Positions 17,214-26,465 are shown, counted from the first letter of the stretch. The stretch: 64,000 bases of DNA from Vicingaceae bacterium (GCA_026003395.1 BPHE01000013.1:1-64000); one strand, 5' to 3'. The notes: generated from the sequence alone by a model not told the origin. Numbers and translations are program-made.

Positions 17214-17702
17214 TTAAGAATTAAAGTTGCTTTTTTCAGGAATATACCCAAACAAATAATCCCCAATAGAAACATAAACTTTGACTACTTGCAATTCAAA
17301 AAACTCCTTATTTAACCAATCAAATCTTTCGTTCAATTTATAAAACATATAAACTACCACCGACAGGATAATTGCCCATTTACTCATTCCTATCAATCCA
17401 CCTAATATTCTATTTAAAAAATTTAATCCTACGGATTTTATTATTTTCTCAACAAAACGTGCAACCAACCAAATAATTAACATTATAATCAGAAGTGTAA
17501 AAAGATAAGCCGTAAAAACCAACCATTTTTCACTTACCGTGTCTTTTAATAGTTCTATGCTATAGTGAGAAAATTTCATCACGCCGGTGATGCCCAAAAA
17601 AATCACGGCAAACCCCATCAATTCTTTAACTGCACCATTGAGCATCCCTTTGATCAATCCCACCATCGGCAGCAACAGTAATATTATTTCAATGGTACTC
17701 AA
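17214..17702 (-). CDS. cvpA: CvpA family membrane protein
   Basis: 162 aa with four hydrophobic segments (IEIILLLLPMVGLIKG, FAVIFLGITGV, WLVFTAYLFTLLIIMLII, WAIILSVVVYMFY) and the family motif NRILGGLIGMSKW. CvpA is an inner-membrane protein linked in Enterobacteria to colicin V export and envelope homeostasis; its biochemical role is unclear. The start is a TTG at 17702; starting at the first internal Met would cut into the first helix, so TTG is preferred. A small unknown gene follows 19 nt downstream. Confidence 0.82.
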   Translation of the reverse strand: MSTIEIILLLLPMVGLIKGMLNGAVKELMGFAVIFLGITGVMKFSHYSIELLKDTVSEKWLVFTAYLFTLLIIMLIIWLVARFVEKIIKSVGLNFLNRILGGLIGMSKWAIILSVVVYMFYKLNERFDWLNKEFFELQVVKVYVSIGDYLFGYIPEKSNFNS

Positions 17703-17784
17703 TGTTTATATGTTTTAACTTACAAAGGTGTATACATTTCCAATAAATTTTTAGAATTTTGAAAAAAATTTTAAACCTGCCGTT

Positions 17785-18126
17785 GTGGATAACATAAGCG
17801 ATGATTTAGCCCGAAAGTGGACAAAATTTGAAAAAATGTGCATAGAGCGATTTGGTGAAATTTTGCCTGTAGAAGGAATTTTATTCATCATCGGCTTGCA
17901 AGAATTAGGGAAACCCTCACGTAAGTTTTCAAAAACCGACAAAACAGACATTATACAAATAGGCATCATGTCATTGTTAGCGTTAGTTGGCTATTTTGAA
18001 AAAAAAGGAAGAGATGAAAATGGTTGGCCTGTTTATAATCCAATTAAACCAATTCCTCCAATGAGTCCCGATATACAGGAAAAATTATTCAAAAATTTAA
18101 TCTGCAGATACTTTGAAATTGACTGA
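17785..18126 (+). CDS. Small cytoplasmic protein of unknown function
   Basis: 113 aa from a GTG at 17785. The family-like N-terminus (VDNISDDLARKWTKFEKMC) and the hydrophobic core GILFIIGLQELGK and IIQIGIMSLLALVGYFEKKG suggest a compact helical protein. It ends LFKNLICRYFEID. The frame stays open for a few codons upstream (FKPAVVDN), so the true start may be slightly earlier with a non-ATG codon. It is transcribed divergently from cvpA. It looks like a conserved Bacteroidota protein, but I cannot assign a function. Confidence 0.6.
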   Translation: MDNISDDLARKWTKFEKMCIERFGEILPVEGILFIIGLQELGKPSRKFSKTDKTDIIQIGIMSLLALVGYFEKKGRDENGWPVYNPIKPIPPMSPDIQEKLFKNLICRYFEID

Positions 18127-18191
18127 ATTGCAGTTTTTTTGAAATTGAACAAGTGGTATGAAAAGAATTAATAAGTAAAAATATGTTTAAC

Positions 18192-18599
18192 TTATTTTAC
18201 TACAACCTCTTCTCTGAAAATATTCTCTTTGCTTCCTTGTCTGCGAGTTTCGATTTTTACAATTTTATGGCCATAAACAGAATCTACAACATAAGTAAAT
18301 GTAGAATCATTAAAATAACGGGTTGTATCAATCACATCCACGTCTAATACAGCAGAATATTTAAAATCGAATCGAACTTCTCCATTACTGTCGGTATACC
18401 CTTCTTTTTCCATTTCGGGATTTAATGTACCTTGTGTAGCATGATTCGGATAAACATGCACCCATGCCCCTTTTCTAATTTTTCCATCTTTGTTTTTCAC
18501 AGTGATTATTAAAGTTGGGGGAACTTCTTTTTTACAAGATGGAAGGGCAAATGCTAATACAAAAACCGCAGTTAAAAACAATGTTAAGGTGTGTTTCAT
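18192..18599 (-). CDS. Small lipoprotein with a transthyretin-like/Ig-like fold
   Basis: 135 aa. Lipoprotein signal peptide with lipobox FALPSC (Cys about residue 22), so lipid-anchored in the envelope. The rest is one beta-sandwich-like domain: TLIITVKNKDGKIRKGAWVH then VYPNH, and GYTDSNGEVRFDFKYSAVLD, the pattern of carboxypeptidase-regulatory or transthyretin-like domains. No enzyme motif. It is flanked by convergent and divergent genes, so it is monocistronic. The precise role is unknown. Confidence 0.75.
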   Translation of the reverse strand: MKHTLTLFLTAVFVLAFALPSCKKEVPPTLIITVKNKDGKIRKGAWVHVYPNHATQGTLNPEMEKEGYTDSNGEVRFDFKYSAVLDVDVIDTTRYFNDSTFTYVVDSVYGHKIVKIETRRQGSKENIFREEVVVK

Positions 18600-18672
18600 A
18601 TTTTAATTTTTTATTGTCTTTAAATATACTTTTCTTAAAATTGCACATACAAAGATAAAAAATTTTTTTGCT

Positions 18673-19338
18673 ATGAAGATATACAAATTATTTTTTTTTG
18701 TTGTGATAATTTTTATGTTTACTTCTTTCAACACTTATACAGAAAAAAGAACCAAGGTGAAAATTGAAACTTCCATGGGGACAATTGTTGTGGAACTGTA
18801 TAATGAAACCCCCAAACACCGTGACAATTTCATCAAATTGGTGCAAAAAGGATTCTATGACGGCACATTATTTCATAGAGTAATAAGGGAATTCATGATA
18901 CAAGGTGGTGATCCGGATTCAAAAAACGCCAAAAAAGGGGCAATATTAGGCAATGGAGGCCCAGGGTATACTATTCCGGCCGAATTCAAGCCGCATTTGT
19001 TCCATAAAAAAGGGGCACTTGCCGCTGCACGTTTAGGGGATGATATCAATCCCAAAAAAGAATCATCAGGAAGTCAATTTTATATTGTGCAAGGCAGGAA
19101 ATTTACTGTGGATCAACTAAAAATGTATGAGGTCAGATTGAAAACAAAATTTTCGGAAGAGCAAATAAAAGCATACACCACCTTGGGAGGCGCTCCTCAT
19201 TTGGATGGTTCATATACGGTTTTTGGACAAGTGGTGAACGGTCTGGATGTAGTGGACAAAATTGCATCTGTGCCCACCGATCAATATGACAGACCGCTTG
19301 AAGATGTCAAAGTTTTATCAATGAAAATTTTGAAATGA
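18673..19338 (+). CDS. Secreted cyclophilin-type peptidyl-prolyl isomerase
   Basis: 221 aa. An N-terminal hydrophobic segment (LFFFVVIIFMFTSFNTY) places it in the periplasm or the membrane. The cyclophilin domain starts at KVKIETSMGTIVVELYNETP. Active-site motifs are FHRVIREFMIQGGD (catalytic Arg in HRV) and GSQFYIVQG. Compared with short bacterial PPIases there is an insertion of about 30 residues (KFTVDQLKMYEVRLKTKFSE onward) before GSYTVFGQVVNGLDVVDKIA. It likely folds exported proteins. pheS starts 6 nt downstream and may be co-transcribed. Confidence 0.93.
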   Translation: MKIYKLFFFVVIIFMFTSFNTYTEKRTKVKIETSMGTIVVELYNETPKHRDNFIKLVQKGFYDGTLFHRVIREFMIQGGDPDSKNAKKGAILGNGGPGYTIPAEFKPHLFHKKGALAAARLGDDINPKKESSGSQFYIVQGRKFTVDQLKMYEVRLKTKFSEEQIKAYTTLGGAPHLDGSYTVFGQVVNGLDVVDKIASVPTDQYDRPLEDVKVLSMKILK

Positions 19339-19344
19339 ATATTT

Positions 19345-20370
19345 ATGAGTTTGATCAAAAATATTGCAGATCTTTCCAGTCAGGCATTAAATGAAAAAAT
19401 TAATACCGCCAAGGATTTGGAAGATTATCGCATCAAATGGTTGGGAAATAACGGCATTATAAAATCGCTTTATGCCGAATTGAAAAATATAGACCCTGCA
19501 CACAAAAAGGAAGCAGGAAAAGCCATCAACGAGTTGAGGTCACTCGTTGAGGAAAGAATTCAGGGCCTAAAAAAGAACCTTGACTCCACTGCTCAAATCA
19601 AAAATTTGCCTGATTTCACTTTAAAAGCAACTCTTCATGAGCAAGGATGTCAACATCCGATAACGATTGTTACCCGGAAAATTATTGATATTTTTAAAGA
19701 GATTGGATTTGATGTATCGACCGGACCTGAAATTGAAGACGATTGGCACAACTTTTCAGCTTTAAACTTTCCGGAAGATCATCCTGCCAGAGATATGCAA
19801 GACACTTTTTTCCTGAAGAATTTCCCTCTCTTATTACGCACCCACACTTCATCCGTCCAAATCAGGGTGATGGAAAATCAAAAACCTCCCATTCGCACAT
19901 TGTCTCCCGGAAGAGTATATCGCAACGAAGCCATTTCTGCAAGAGCCCATTGTTTTTTTCATCAAGTGGAGGGATTGTATGTTGACAAGAAAGTTTCTTT
20001 CATGGATCTAAAAAATACATTGAATTATTTTGCAAAAAGAATGTTTGGCGATATTGCCCAAACGCGTTGGCGTCCTTCATATTTTCCTTTTACCGAACCA
20101 TCTGCCGAAGTTGATGTTTCTTGCACTATCTGCAATGGAAAAGGATGCAATGTTTGTAAATACAGCGGATGGCTCGAAATATTGGGATGTGGTATGGTCG
20201 ATCCTCAGGTGCTCAACAACTGTCAAATCGACACTGATCTTTATTCCGGTTTTGCATTTGGTATGGGCGTGGAAAGAATTGCACAATTGTTATACCGTGT
20301 ATCGGATATTAGAATGTATTCCGAAAACGATATAAGATTTCTACAAAAATTCAAGCCAAGTATTCTGTAA
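19345..20370 (+). CDS. pheS: Phenylalanine--tRNA ligase alpha subunit
   Basis: 341 aa, normal for PheS. N-terminal coiled coil that binds tRNA (about 1-85), then the class II aminoacyl-tRNA synthetase core: motif 1 region STGPEIEDDWHNFSALNFPE, DHPARDMQDTFFL, motif 2 SPGRVYRNEAISARAHCFFH and motif 3 GFAFGMGVERIAQLLY. It charges tRNA-Phe as an alpha2beta2 enzyme; pheT is not in the window, so the subunit genes are separated, as in many Bacteroidota. A CNGKGCNVCKYSGW segment is a cysteine-rich loop also seen in other PheS proteins. Confidence 0.97.
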   Translation: MSLIKNIADLSSQALNEKINTAKDLEDYRIKWLGNNGIIKSLYAELKNIDPAHKKEAGKAINELRSLVEERIQGLKKNLDSTAQIKNLPDFTLKATLHEQGCQHPITIVTRKIIDIFKEIGFDVSTGPEIEDDWHNFSALNFPEDHPARDMQDTFFLKNFPLLLRTHTSSVQIRVMENQKPPIRTLSPGRVYRNEAISARAHCFFHQVEGLYVDKKVSFMDLKNTLNYFAKRMFGDIAQTRWRPSYFPFTEPSAEVDVSCTICNGKGCNVCKYSGWLEILGCGMVDPQVLNNCQIDTDLYSGFAFGMGVERIAQLLYRVSDIRMYSENDIRFLQKFKPSIL

Positions 20371-20455
20371 TAAACATACTAAACTAAATTACATGCTGCC
20401 GGGAAGTATTGAATAATAGGATAAAATTGGAGCAGTTACTCTGAATAAATTGAAA

Positions 20456-21304
20456 TTAATTTTTTAATATCCCTGTTATTTCCTTAACATAACCGGTCAC
20501 ATTTTGTAACTCAATGATGCCACATATTTCAAGGTCATTGTTGATTTCAAATATATAATTGCTTAATTTGTCAACTATTCTATCCCAAAAATTTATATGA
20601 TATAAAGGATGGATACAATGATTAATCAAAAAATGAACAGCTTTTTCGCTTTGTTCAAAATCGGTTTGTTTAAATTGTTCAACATAAGAAAAATCCACCG
20701 GCTGCTTTCGAAGATATGTTTCAATGGTTGGTGAAATCAGGTGTCTGTATGCAATTAAAGCAACCCAGGAGCCATAGGGAGTTTCGTTCAAAATTTCTTC
20801 CATTAATTGCTTAACCTTATTTAGAGAGGTCAATACAAATGGTTTGATTAATGTATCCGGATATATGAAAATTAATTTTTTCAATTCATTTGACAAGCAT
20901 TCGTAATGATTCCGGAATGGTTTTAATAATTGCAGCTGAAGAAAAGAGGCATCGAATGGTAAAGTAGTTGCAATGTTTAAATTGGATTGGATTACTTGAA
21001 AAAGAATATTCTTTTTCCAATTCATTAAATGTATGAAGGGCAAAATGTGATCATTTGAATCGTCATATTGGCATTCCTCCCCATATGCATGGTTAATATT
21101 TGAGATGTTGAATGCAGGAACATTATATACGTCCAAAGCTTTGCATATATCTAAATACTCTTCTTTTGTCCAATAAAACATAAAAGATTCTACTTTTTGA
21201 TCAGCAAATTGAAGTATATCTTGAAGGGCGAAAGGTTTCTCAGCCAATTTGTCGATTATCTCGGGTGGTATATTCATTTTGTAAACTTTTTTACAAATTT
21301 CCAT
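20456..21304 (-). CDS. Protein of unknown function
   Basis: 282 aa, no signal peptide or clear membrane helix. Predicted mostly helical with many aromatic residues (FMFYWTKEEYLDICKALDVY, HLMNWKKNILFQVIQSNLN, FWDRIVDKLSNYIFEIN). Two in-frame ATGs at the N-terminus (21304 and 21277). It is monocistronic between pheS (convergent) and an operon of secreted proteins on the same strand. I do not recognise any family and give no function; length and varied composition support a real gene. Confidence 0.6.
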   Translation of the reverse strand: MEICKKVYKMNIPPEIIDKLAEKPFALQDILQFADQKVESFMFYWTKEEYLDICKALDVYNVPAFNISNINHAYGEECQYDDSNDHILPFIHLMNWKKNILFQVIQSNLNIATTLPFDASFLQLQLLKPFRNHYECLSNELKKLIFIYPDTLIKPFVLTSLNKVKQLMEEILNETPYGSWVALIAYRHLISPTIETYLRKQPVDFSYVEQFKQTDFEQSEKAVHFLINHCIHPLYHINFWDRIVDKLSNYIFEINNDLEICGIIELQNVTGYVKEITGILKN

Positions 21305-21447
21305 TCATCTAATCAAATATTCAAATTTTTAAGAAAAAAGAAATTCACAAACGCATAAAGATTAATCAACAATTCATTAACAAGTTGTTAAAATTGATTT
21401 CCAACAGCATGAAAAAAGACAGTCAGTGCATGATTATCGAATAGATT

Positions 21448-22824
21448 TTAATATTTAAACCACTTAAAAGATTTGACTTGACTATCGGCATGAAGCAACA
21501 AAAAATACATACCTTGCGAGAGATATGTATTTATATTCAAATCTAACTTCGTTCTTTGCTTGTTTAACGAATGCTTACCTTCAGAAATCAATTTTCCTCC
21601 GGATGAATAAACCCACCATTGTAAATTTTCGTATCCATCAGGTATATTCAATCTCAAATTATTGTCAGTTATGTTTGATTCTATCTGAATATCAGGATAA
21701 TTGGCCGTATCCGGGCTCACATCCTGCTTAAACGCTTCGCTGATGTCAATGATAAATAAACCATCCATCATATCCGAAATCAGGATTTTTGTTTTTGTCA
21801 AAGGATAAACCCCCCATGCCCCGGCATAAGAAGCATCGTTTACGGTAGTTACGCATTCGTCGTAATATGCGATTCTTACAGGATGATAAGGGTCTTTTAC
21901 ATTATACACCTGTAATCCGTCAAAATAATAGCTGATATAAACCAAAGTGTCGACCCAGATCAAATTGTGTGGAACACTTTGGTTTGTTCCAAAACCAAAC
22001 AGTGAAATTATTTCCAAATTATTAAAGTCCTCTGTTTTCAGAATTTTTATGCGTTTTCCATAAGTTTCATCTGCAAACACGTAGTATTTCCCATCCTCAC
22101 TCCACCAACCCGAATGATTATATCCATTATCAGGATATCCTGACAATTGTTTTAAAACAGATATGTTGTTTCCGTTTTTTTTCATTATGAACAAACCTGA
22201 GTTGCCGTCATTGGCAAAGATGGTATCATTTCTTACATAAAAATCATGCACGCTCTCCGGGAGAAGCACATTATCCTTGGAAATCAAAACAGGCACTTCG
22301 GGATTGGCTAATGATAAAACAAAATAATTGTAACTTCCCGGATAATTTCCTGAACGAACAGACGCAGCATACAGGGTTGCCGTTGCTGAATCTATAAATA
22401 TGTTGTGGCTACTGATTATCAAACTGTCGTGGTTATAAACCAGATGGACAGAATCGGGCAGATAGGAGTAATCAATGATTTGAAATGTTGAAAAACCTGC
22501 ATCGGTCACAACATACAGATAGTTTTTATAAGATTTTATATCCCTATGAATGGGTAAATTATATACACCCGGCACAAAGTCAACTTCAAAAGCATTGGAA
22601 GGGTCGGTGACATCGATTATATGTGTTCCCAACGTTGAACCGATGATTGCATAATCTTTTCCTTTCCAATGTATTCCCCAAACATCATTATAAATATTAG
22701 GAACATAAGTAGCAGGCAGACCGGGTTTATACCAATGTCCTAATTTTACCGCGTTTAAAGAATCCTCCTGTGAATTTAGACATGGGATGATAAACAATAA
22801 TACTAACAATGCTTTTAGCTTCAT
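21448..22824 (-). CDS. Choice-of-anchor-B / LVIVD-repeat secreted protein with a T9SS sorting domain
   Basis: 458 aa. Signal peptide (KLKALLVLLFIIPCLNS), then beta-propeller repeats of the LVIVD type (HIIDVTDPSNAFEVDFVPG, FQIIDYSYLPDSVHLV, LQVYNVKDPYHPVRIAYYDE, LFIIDISEAF). The last ~75 residues are like a type A CTD (LRLNIPDGYENLQWWVYSSG, GKLISEGKH, LSQGMYFLLL, SFKWFKY), although the YPNP box is missing. Exported and probably surface-displayed. Third gene of an operon with a CotH protein and PorP/SprF; it starts 11 nt after the PorP/SprF gene. Confidence 0.85.
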   Translation of the reverse strand: MKLKALLVLLFIIPCLNSQEDSLNAVKLGHWYKPGLPATYVPNIYNDVWGIHWKGKDYAIIGSTLGTHIIDVTDPSNAFEVDFVPGVYNLPIHRDIKSYKNYLYVVTDAGFSTFQIIDYSYLPDSVHLVYNHDSLIISSHNIFIDSATATLYAASVRSGNYPGSYNYFVLSLANPEVPVLISKDNVLLPESVHDFYVRNDTIFANDGNSGLFIMKKNGNNISVLKQLSGYPDNGYNHSGWWSEDGKYYVFADETYGKRIKILKTEDFNNLEIISLFGFGTNQSVPHNLIWVDTLVYISYYFDGLQVYNVKDPYHPVRIAYYDECVTTVNDASYAGAWGVYPLTKTKILISDMMDGLFIIDISEAFKQDVSPDTANYPDIQIESNITDNNLRLNIPDGYENLQWWVYSSGGKLISEGKHSLNKQRTKLDLNINTYLSQGMYFLLLHADSQVKSFKWFKY

Positions 22825-22835
22825 AAAATATAAAA

Positions 22836-23879
22836 TTAACGAGCTTTTCGCAATGCCCTGCTAAGGTTATTATATTGCAATGTAAACTCTAATCCTCCAC
22901 TGTAACGCGAGGCCTGTGCCAAAGAAGAAATATTCACATCATAACTAATATTGAACCAAAGGTCTCCAACCGAAAAACCAAAGGAAGGAATCAGCGCATC
23001 CTGATATCTGAAAGACAATCCAAAATACAAAGAGATTTCATTGTATCCATTCACTTTAGATGAGGATTCCTTAATTTTATTCCTTAAGAAAAAATTCATC
23101 AACAACTCCCTGTGAGGACCTTGTAAATAATAATACAGGGATGGCATGATGGCCAATTTGGTATTGGCAATATCACGATAATAAGACGCAAAAACAGATA
23201 CTTTTCTATATAATTTGTCATTTCCGTTTTGCAAGAGTGTTATTTGTGGTTGGGTGATGTGATAAAAAGCAATGCCAAATTGGAAGTCGGTACGATTATT
23301 TTCCCAAAACCTGTTCATGGCCGTGCTGTATTGATAAACCATACCAAAAGCCACGTCGGCATAAGCAGGGCCGGACAAATTGTCAAATTCACCTGAATTG
23401 ACATTGGGGTCAAAACCTTTACCATCGTATTGGTTGGCAAAAAACAATCTTGAAAAATCCGCTTTTCTTTGTCCTATTCCTCCTTGAAGGCCTGCCGACA
23501 AACGGTTATTGTCATCAAAAGGCACTGTACCCGAAATAGAAACGTTGAATTGCGTAAGACCGAGGTTGGCATCGCCGGCACGATCAGAATAAAAATCAAA
23601 TCCTACTCCAAAAAATGCGTTTTGTCTTGGGCTATTAGGGTCCTTTAAAAACGACATATCAAAATTGCCTGCATAGGTTATGTAGGGCATAGTTACACTT
23701 TGCCACTGAGTCCGATATGCAGCGGCAGCATGCATTGTCGAATGACCGGTACCGGCCAAAGCCGGATTTAGGGATAACGAAAGCGCTTTTGGATTGGAAA
23801 AATGAAAATCTTGCCCTAATACAAAACAAGGATTCAGGACAATCACTGCAAAAATTATAAATAGAGCTGTTTTTTTCAT
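22836..23879 (-). CDS. PorP/SprF family type IX secretion membrane protein (second copy)
   Basis: 347 aa. Signal peptide then QDFHFSNPKALSLSLNPALAGTG, the family start. The barrel signature AAYRTQWQSVTMPYITYAGN and GVGFDFYSDRAGDANLGLTQ parallels the copy at 14624-15661 (YRSQWQSISYPF, FFSDQAGE), so the two are paralogues. It ends NISYDVNISSLAQASRYSGG. It lies 10 nt after a cargo with a type B (gliding-motility-associated) CTD. In characterised systems (SprB-SprF), type B cargo requires a dedicated SprF-like partner, so this copy is probably the partner of the CotH protein upstream. Confidence 0.92.
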   Translation of the reverse strand: MKKTALFIIFAVIVLNPCFVLGQDFHFSNPKALSLSLNPALAGTGHSTMHAAAAYRTQWQSVTMPYITYAGNFDMSFLKDPNSPRQNAFFGVGFDFYSDRAGDANLGLTQFNVSISGTVPFDDNNRLSAGLQGGIGQRKADFSRLFFANQYDGKGFDPNVNSGEFDNLSGPAYADVAFGMVYQYSTAMNRFWENNRTDFQFGIAFYHITQPQITLLQNGNDKLYRKVSVFASYYRDIANTKLAIMPSLYYYLQGPHRELLMNFFLRNKIKESSSKVNGYNEISLYFGLSFRYQDALIPSFGFSVGDLWFNISYDVNISSLAQASRYSGGLEFTLQYNNLSRALRKAR

Positions 23880-23889
23880 AAAATTGCTT

Positions 23890-24594
23890 TTAACGTATCA
23901 ATGTTATGTTGCCGGTTCGATTTATTTTTGTTCCGTCTTTTTTGGTAGCTTTCAATCTGTATACATACACCCCGGTATCAACAGGTTTGCCTTTATAGGT
24001 ACCATCCCACCCTATGGAATAGTCATTGGTATAAAACACTTGTTCTCCCCATCTCGTGTAAATCCACAATTCAACACTGACAATATCTTTTTTCCCTAAT
24101 AGATAAAGAATATCATTTTTACCGTCACCATTGGGAGAAAAAGCATTGGGCACAGCCAATTCTCCATTTAAAGATGGTGTTGTATCTTCAGGTGTCTCCA
24201 CAGCTTTGAAATGGGCCACAACATGTTCGGGGAAGGTATCAATATCAAATTTTACAATCAATGAAGAATCGTTAGGGATAAAGGTATGTCCGTTTTTAAA
24301 CTCCCAGTGGTCAAATACATAACCGTTTGATGCTTTGGCCTCCAAAATAGTATGAATACCTCCAAAATATTGAGCAGTAAAGGGATAATTTGGAGCCCAA
24401 ATAGAATTAATTTTGACTTTCCCTGCACCGGCAGGACTGACATCGACAATCAAATCATATGGTCCTTTAACATTATAACAATTTTTCAGGCCCTGGTTGA
24501 TTGAATCACATCTGGCCTGAATAAAGTTTTTCATATCTTGCACATTTTGTTGCCATCCGGCATATGTACCCTCCCCATTTGCTGATCTGCCCAT
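23890..24594 (-). CDS. C-terminal part of the CotH-type secreted protein: type B (gliding-motility) sorting domain
   Basis: This frame continues the CotH protein after a one-base frameshift near 24569-24576. Genuine sequence starts around TYAGWQQNVQDMKNFIQARC, the usual end of a CotH kinase domain. A beta-rich linker follows (VDVSPAGAGKVKINSIW), then the type B CTD: PNAFSPNGDGKNDILYL, VELWIYTRWGEQVFYTND, GWDGTYKGKPVDTGVYVY and RTGNITLIR. The nominal ATG at 24594 is incidental and lies within the overlap. If the frameshift is real, this part is not exported. Confidence 0.85.
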   Translation of the reverse strand: MGRSANGEGTYAGWQQNVQDMKNFIQARCDSINQGLKNCYNVKGPYDLIVDVSPAGAGKVKINSIWAPNYPFTAQYFGGIHTILEAKASNGYVFDHWEFKNGHTFIPNDSSLIVKFDIDTFPEHVVAHFKAVETPEDTTPSLNGELAVPNAFSPNGDGKNDILYLLGKKDIVSVELWIYTRWGEQVFYTNDYSIGWDGTYKGKPVDTGVYVYRLKATKKDGTKINRTGNITLIR

Positions 24595-26419
24595 TCATTT
24601 CCGGATCAATTTGAGCTATCAGGCTATCCAATATGGCCAGCATGGATGAGCAACTGAAATATGTATTGTTTAAATCGATAAAGCGTGTTATATATTCTTG
24701 CCGGAAAGTGTCATTGGCAAGCAAAGCATTGAGTATCGGAATATGACCTTGCCCACCGGGATCATTTAAACTTTCGGGATTACAGGGGTCTGCATTCGGG
24801 GCTGTAGAAGGAACCCCCGTATAATTGATGTAATGATCGAAGGTTGCATCCATATCCCACAAAACATATCGCCACTTTTTCTTGTCGCCATTGGGATTCA
24901 ACCCTCTCCACCATGCCGTGTTCCAATTTAACCAGTCAGTGCAAACCACATAAGAATTCAATACTACATAATCTATCAAACTACCGACATTATAAACCTT
25001 TTTCACACTGTCATAATTTGACATAATTGCCATATTGTTGCTCAACACAAAATTTTTAAAATTATTCCAATCTGCCTGGGCTTGAGATCCACCATATTCC
25101 GACCATGTAGATCCCCAAGTTTTAAGATATTGCAACCAAATTGGCGAACCGCTGTATTTCTCATCCTGATCATAATAGTATGACGTAAAATCACTGTCAT
25201 CGGCTTTTTCTCTTATCTCATATACTCCCCAATATTTACCATTGACATATAAGATGCAAGGTTCATAAATACGGTAATCCATTCTTAAATCAGCCAGGTG
25301 AGCCAATGTATGGACATAAGCATCACGAATATGGGCAGGCCCCAAATTGCCTCCCACGCCAAATGGATAATTATCATTGGCCGCTGCTTTAATGATTAAC
25401 CGTTGAAAAGATTTTCTTTTACGATGGGTGAATATTTTGTCATTTACCCCATAATTGTATCCAAACTGGTCACGGGTAATGTAATCAAATCCCCTTTGAG
25501 CATATGCCCAAGAGTCATTTCCATGCTCGTTAAACTCTCCTACTGCCTCGGCTTTAAATGATTTTGTTCTATCAAAGTATTCAATACTCCCTTCGGGTTT
25601 AATTTGAGAACCATTCAAAAGGGTTTCTATTTGATCGCCGGCTATTGACAATACCGGCACTACATGAGATACATTGATAAAATAGGTATTGGTTTCAATA
25701 AAACTTGGCAATAAATTTGGGTCGGAACTAAAAGCCCTTGCTCTTAAAACGGTAGTTTGCGACACCGTTATGGGACCCGTATATTGAGTTGACGACTGAG
25801 TGGGTGTGCTTCCATCTGTTGTGTAATAAATGGTTGCATTGGCATCGCTGCATGTGATGGTGACAGTTTGAGAAGAAGTATAAAAACCCGCCTGAAGAGA
25901 AAATTGCGGTGTGGCTACATATCTTGTTTTACCACCGGAATTGGAAGCACCGGGAGTAGGAGTTGTAAACACATTCCAGGTCGAGGCGCCATCACTTGCT
26001 CTGCCCCAGGAGTGATTTTTCTGATGGCGTCTGATCCATATGGAATCTACCAGAGTTCCGGCAGAATTTGACAAGATAATATACTCTGTTCCTTTTGTTT
26101 GCGTCAGTTTAAAATTTGTGTGAGGTTCATTGTTTTGTATTGTATCCCTGCCCGAGCAATAAACCACCAAATATCCGTTAGGGGGAATTGAGATGGTAGA
26201 AAATCGCCATTTTAAAGGTTTGTTGGGGTTGTCGCTCAGATAATACCCGGATAAGTTTAAAGTTGAAGCAGATGTGTTATAAAGTTCAATCCAATCTTCA
26301 TATTCTCCAAATTGATCTGTCGCAACCGAGATATTGGCAGCGCAATACTCATTAATTTTTACCTGTGCAAAAGCAGATTGGGATAAGACTAATATTAAAG
26401 GAAGTATCTTTTTAAACAT
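24506..26419 (-). CDS. N-terminal part of a CotH-kinase-like secreted protein with lamin-tail domain (frameshifted)
   Basis: Signal peptide (ILPLILVLSQSAFAQ), then a lamin-tail domain (KINEYCAANISVATDQFGEY, DWIELYNTS, GYYLSDNPNKPLKWRFS), a chitobiase-like/FN3 C-terminal domain (ITCSDANATIYYTTDGSTPT) and a CotH domain (WGVYEIREKADDSDF, WRYVLWDMDATFDHY). It runs on to a false stop after SKWGGYICRM. Removing one G from the GGAGGG run gives SKWGGTYAGWQQNVQ and an uninterrupted protein of about 840 aa ending at 23890. CotH domains phosphorylate proteins in spore coats; in Bacteroidota the role is unclear. First gene of the CotH-PorP/SprF-LVIVD operon, with a good promoter at 26437-26465. Confidence 0.87.
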   Translation of the reverse strand: MFKKILPLILVLSQSAFAQVKINEYCAANISVATDQFGEYEDWIELYNTSASTLNLSGYYLSDNPNKPLKWRFSTISIPPNGYLVVYCSGRDTIQNNEPHTNFKLTQTKGTEYIILSNSAGTLVDSIWIRRHQKNHSWGRASDGASTWNVFTTPTPGASNSGGKTRYVATPQFSLQAGFYTSSQTVTITCSDANATIYYTTDGSTPTQSSTQYTGPITVSQTTVLRARAFSSDPNLLPSFIETNTYFINVSHVVPVLSIAGDQIETLLNGSQIKPEGSIEYFDRTKSFKAEAVGEFNEHGNDSWAYAQRGFDYITRDQFGYNYGVNDKIFTHRKRKSFQRLIIKAAANDNYPFGVGGNLGPAHIRDAYVHTLAHLADLRMDYRIYEPCILYVNGKYWGVYEIREKADDSDFTSYYYDQDEKYSGSPIWLQYLKTWGSTWSEYGGSQAQADWNNFKNFVLSNNMAIMSNYDSVKKVYNVGSLIDYVVLNSYVVCTDWLNWNTAWWRGLNPNGDKKKWRYVLWDMDATFDHYINYTGVPSTAPNADPCNPESLNDPGGQGHIPILNALLANDTFRQEYITRFIDLNNTYFSCSSMLAILDSLIAQIDPEMNGQISKWGGYICRMATKCARYEKLYSGQM

Positions 26420-26436
26420 AACAAATTTATTTTATA

Positions 26437-26465
26437 CAAATCTACAATATTTTTTGACTTGTCAA
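26437..26465 (-). promoter_or_regulatory. Predicted promoter of the CotH/PorP operon
   Basis: Minus strand TAGATTTG (26444-26437) matches TAnnTTTG; TTG at 26465-26463 lies 18 nt upstream, close to the usual Bacteroidota -33/-7 spacing. The ATG is 17 nt downstream of the -7 element. Confidence 0.55.
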
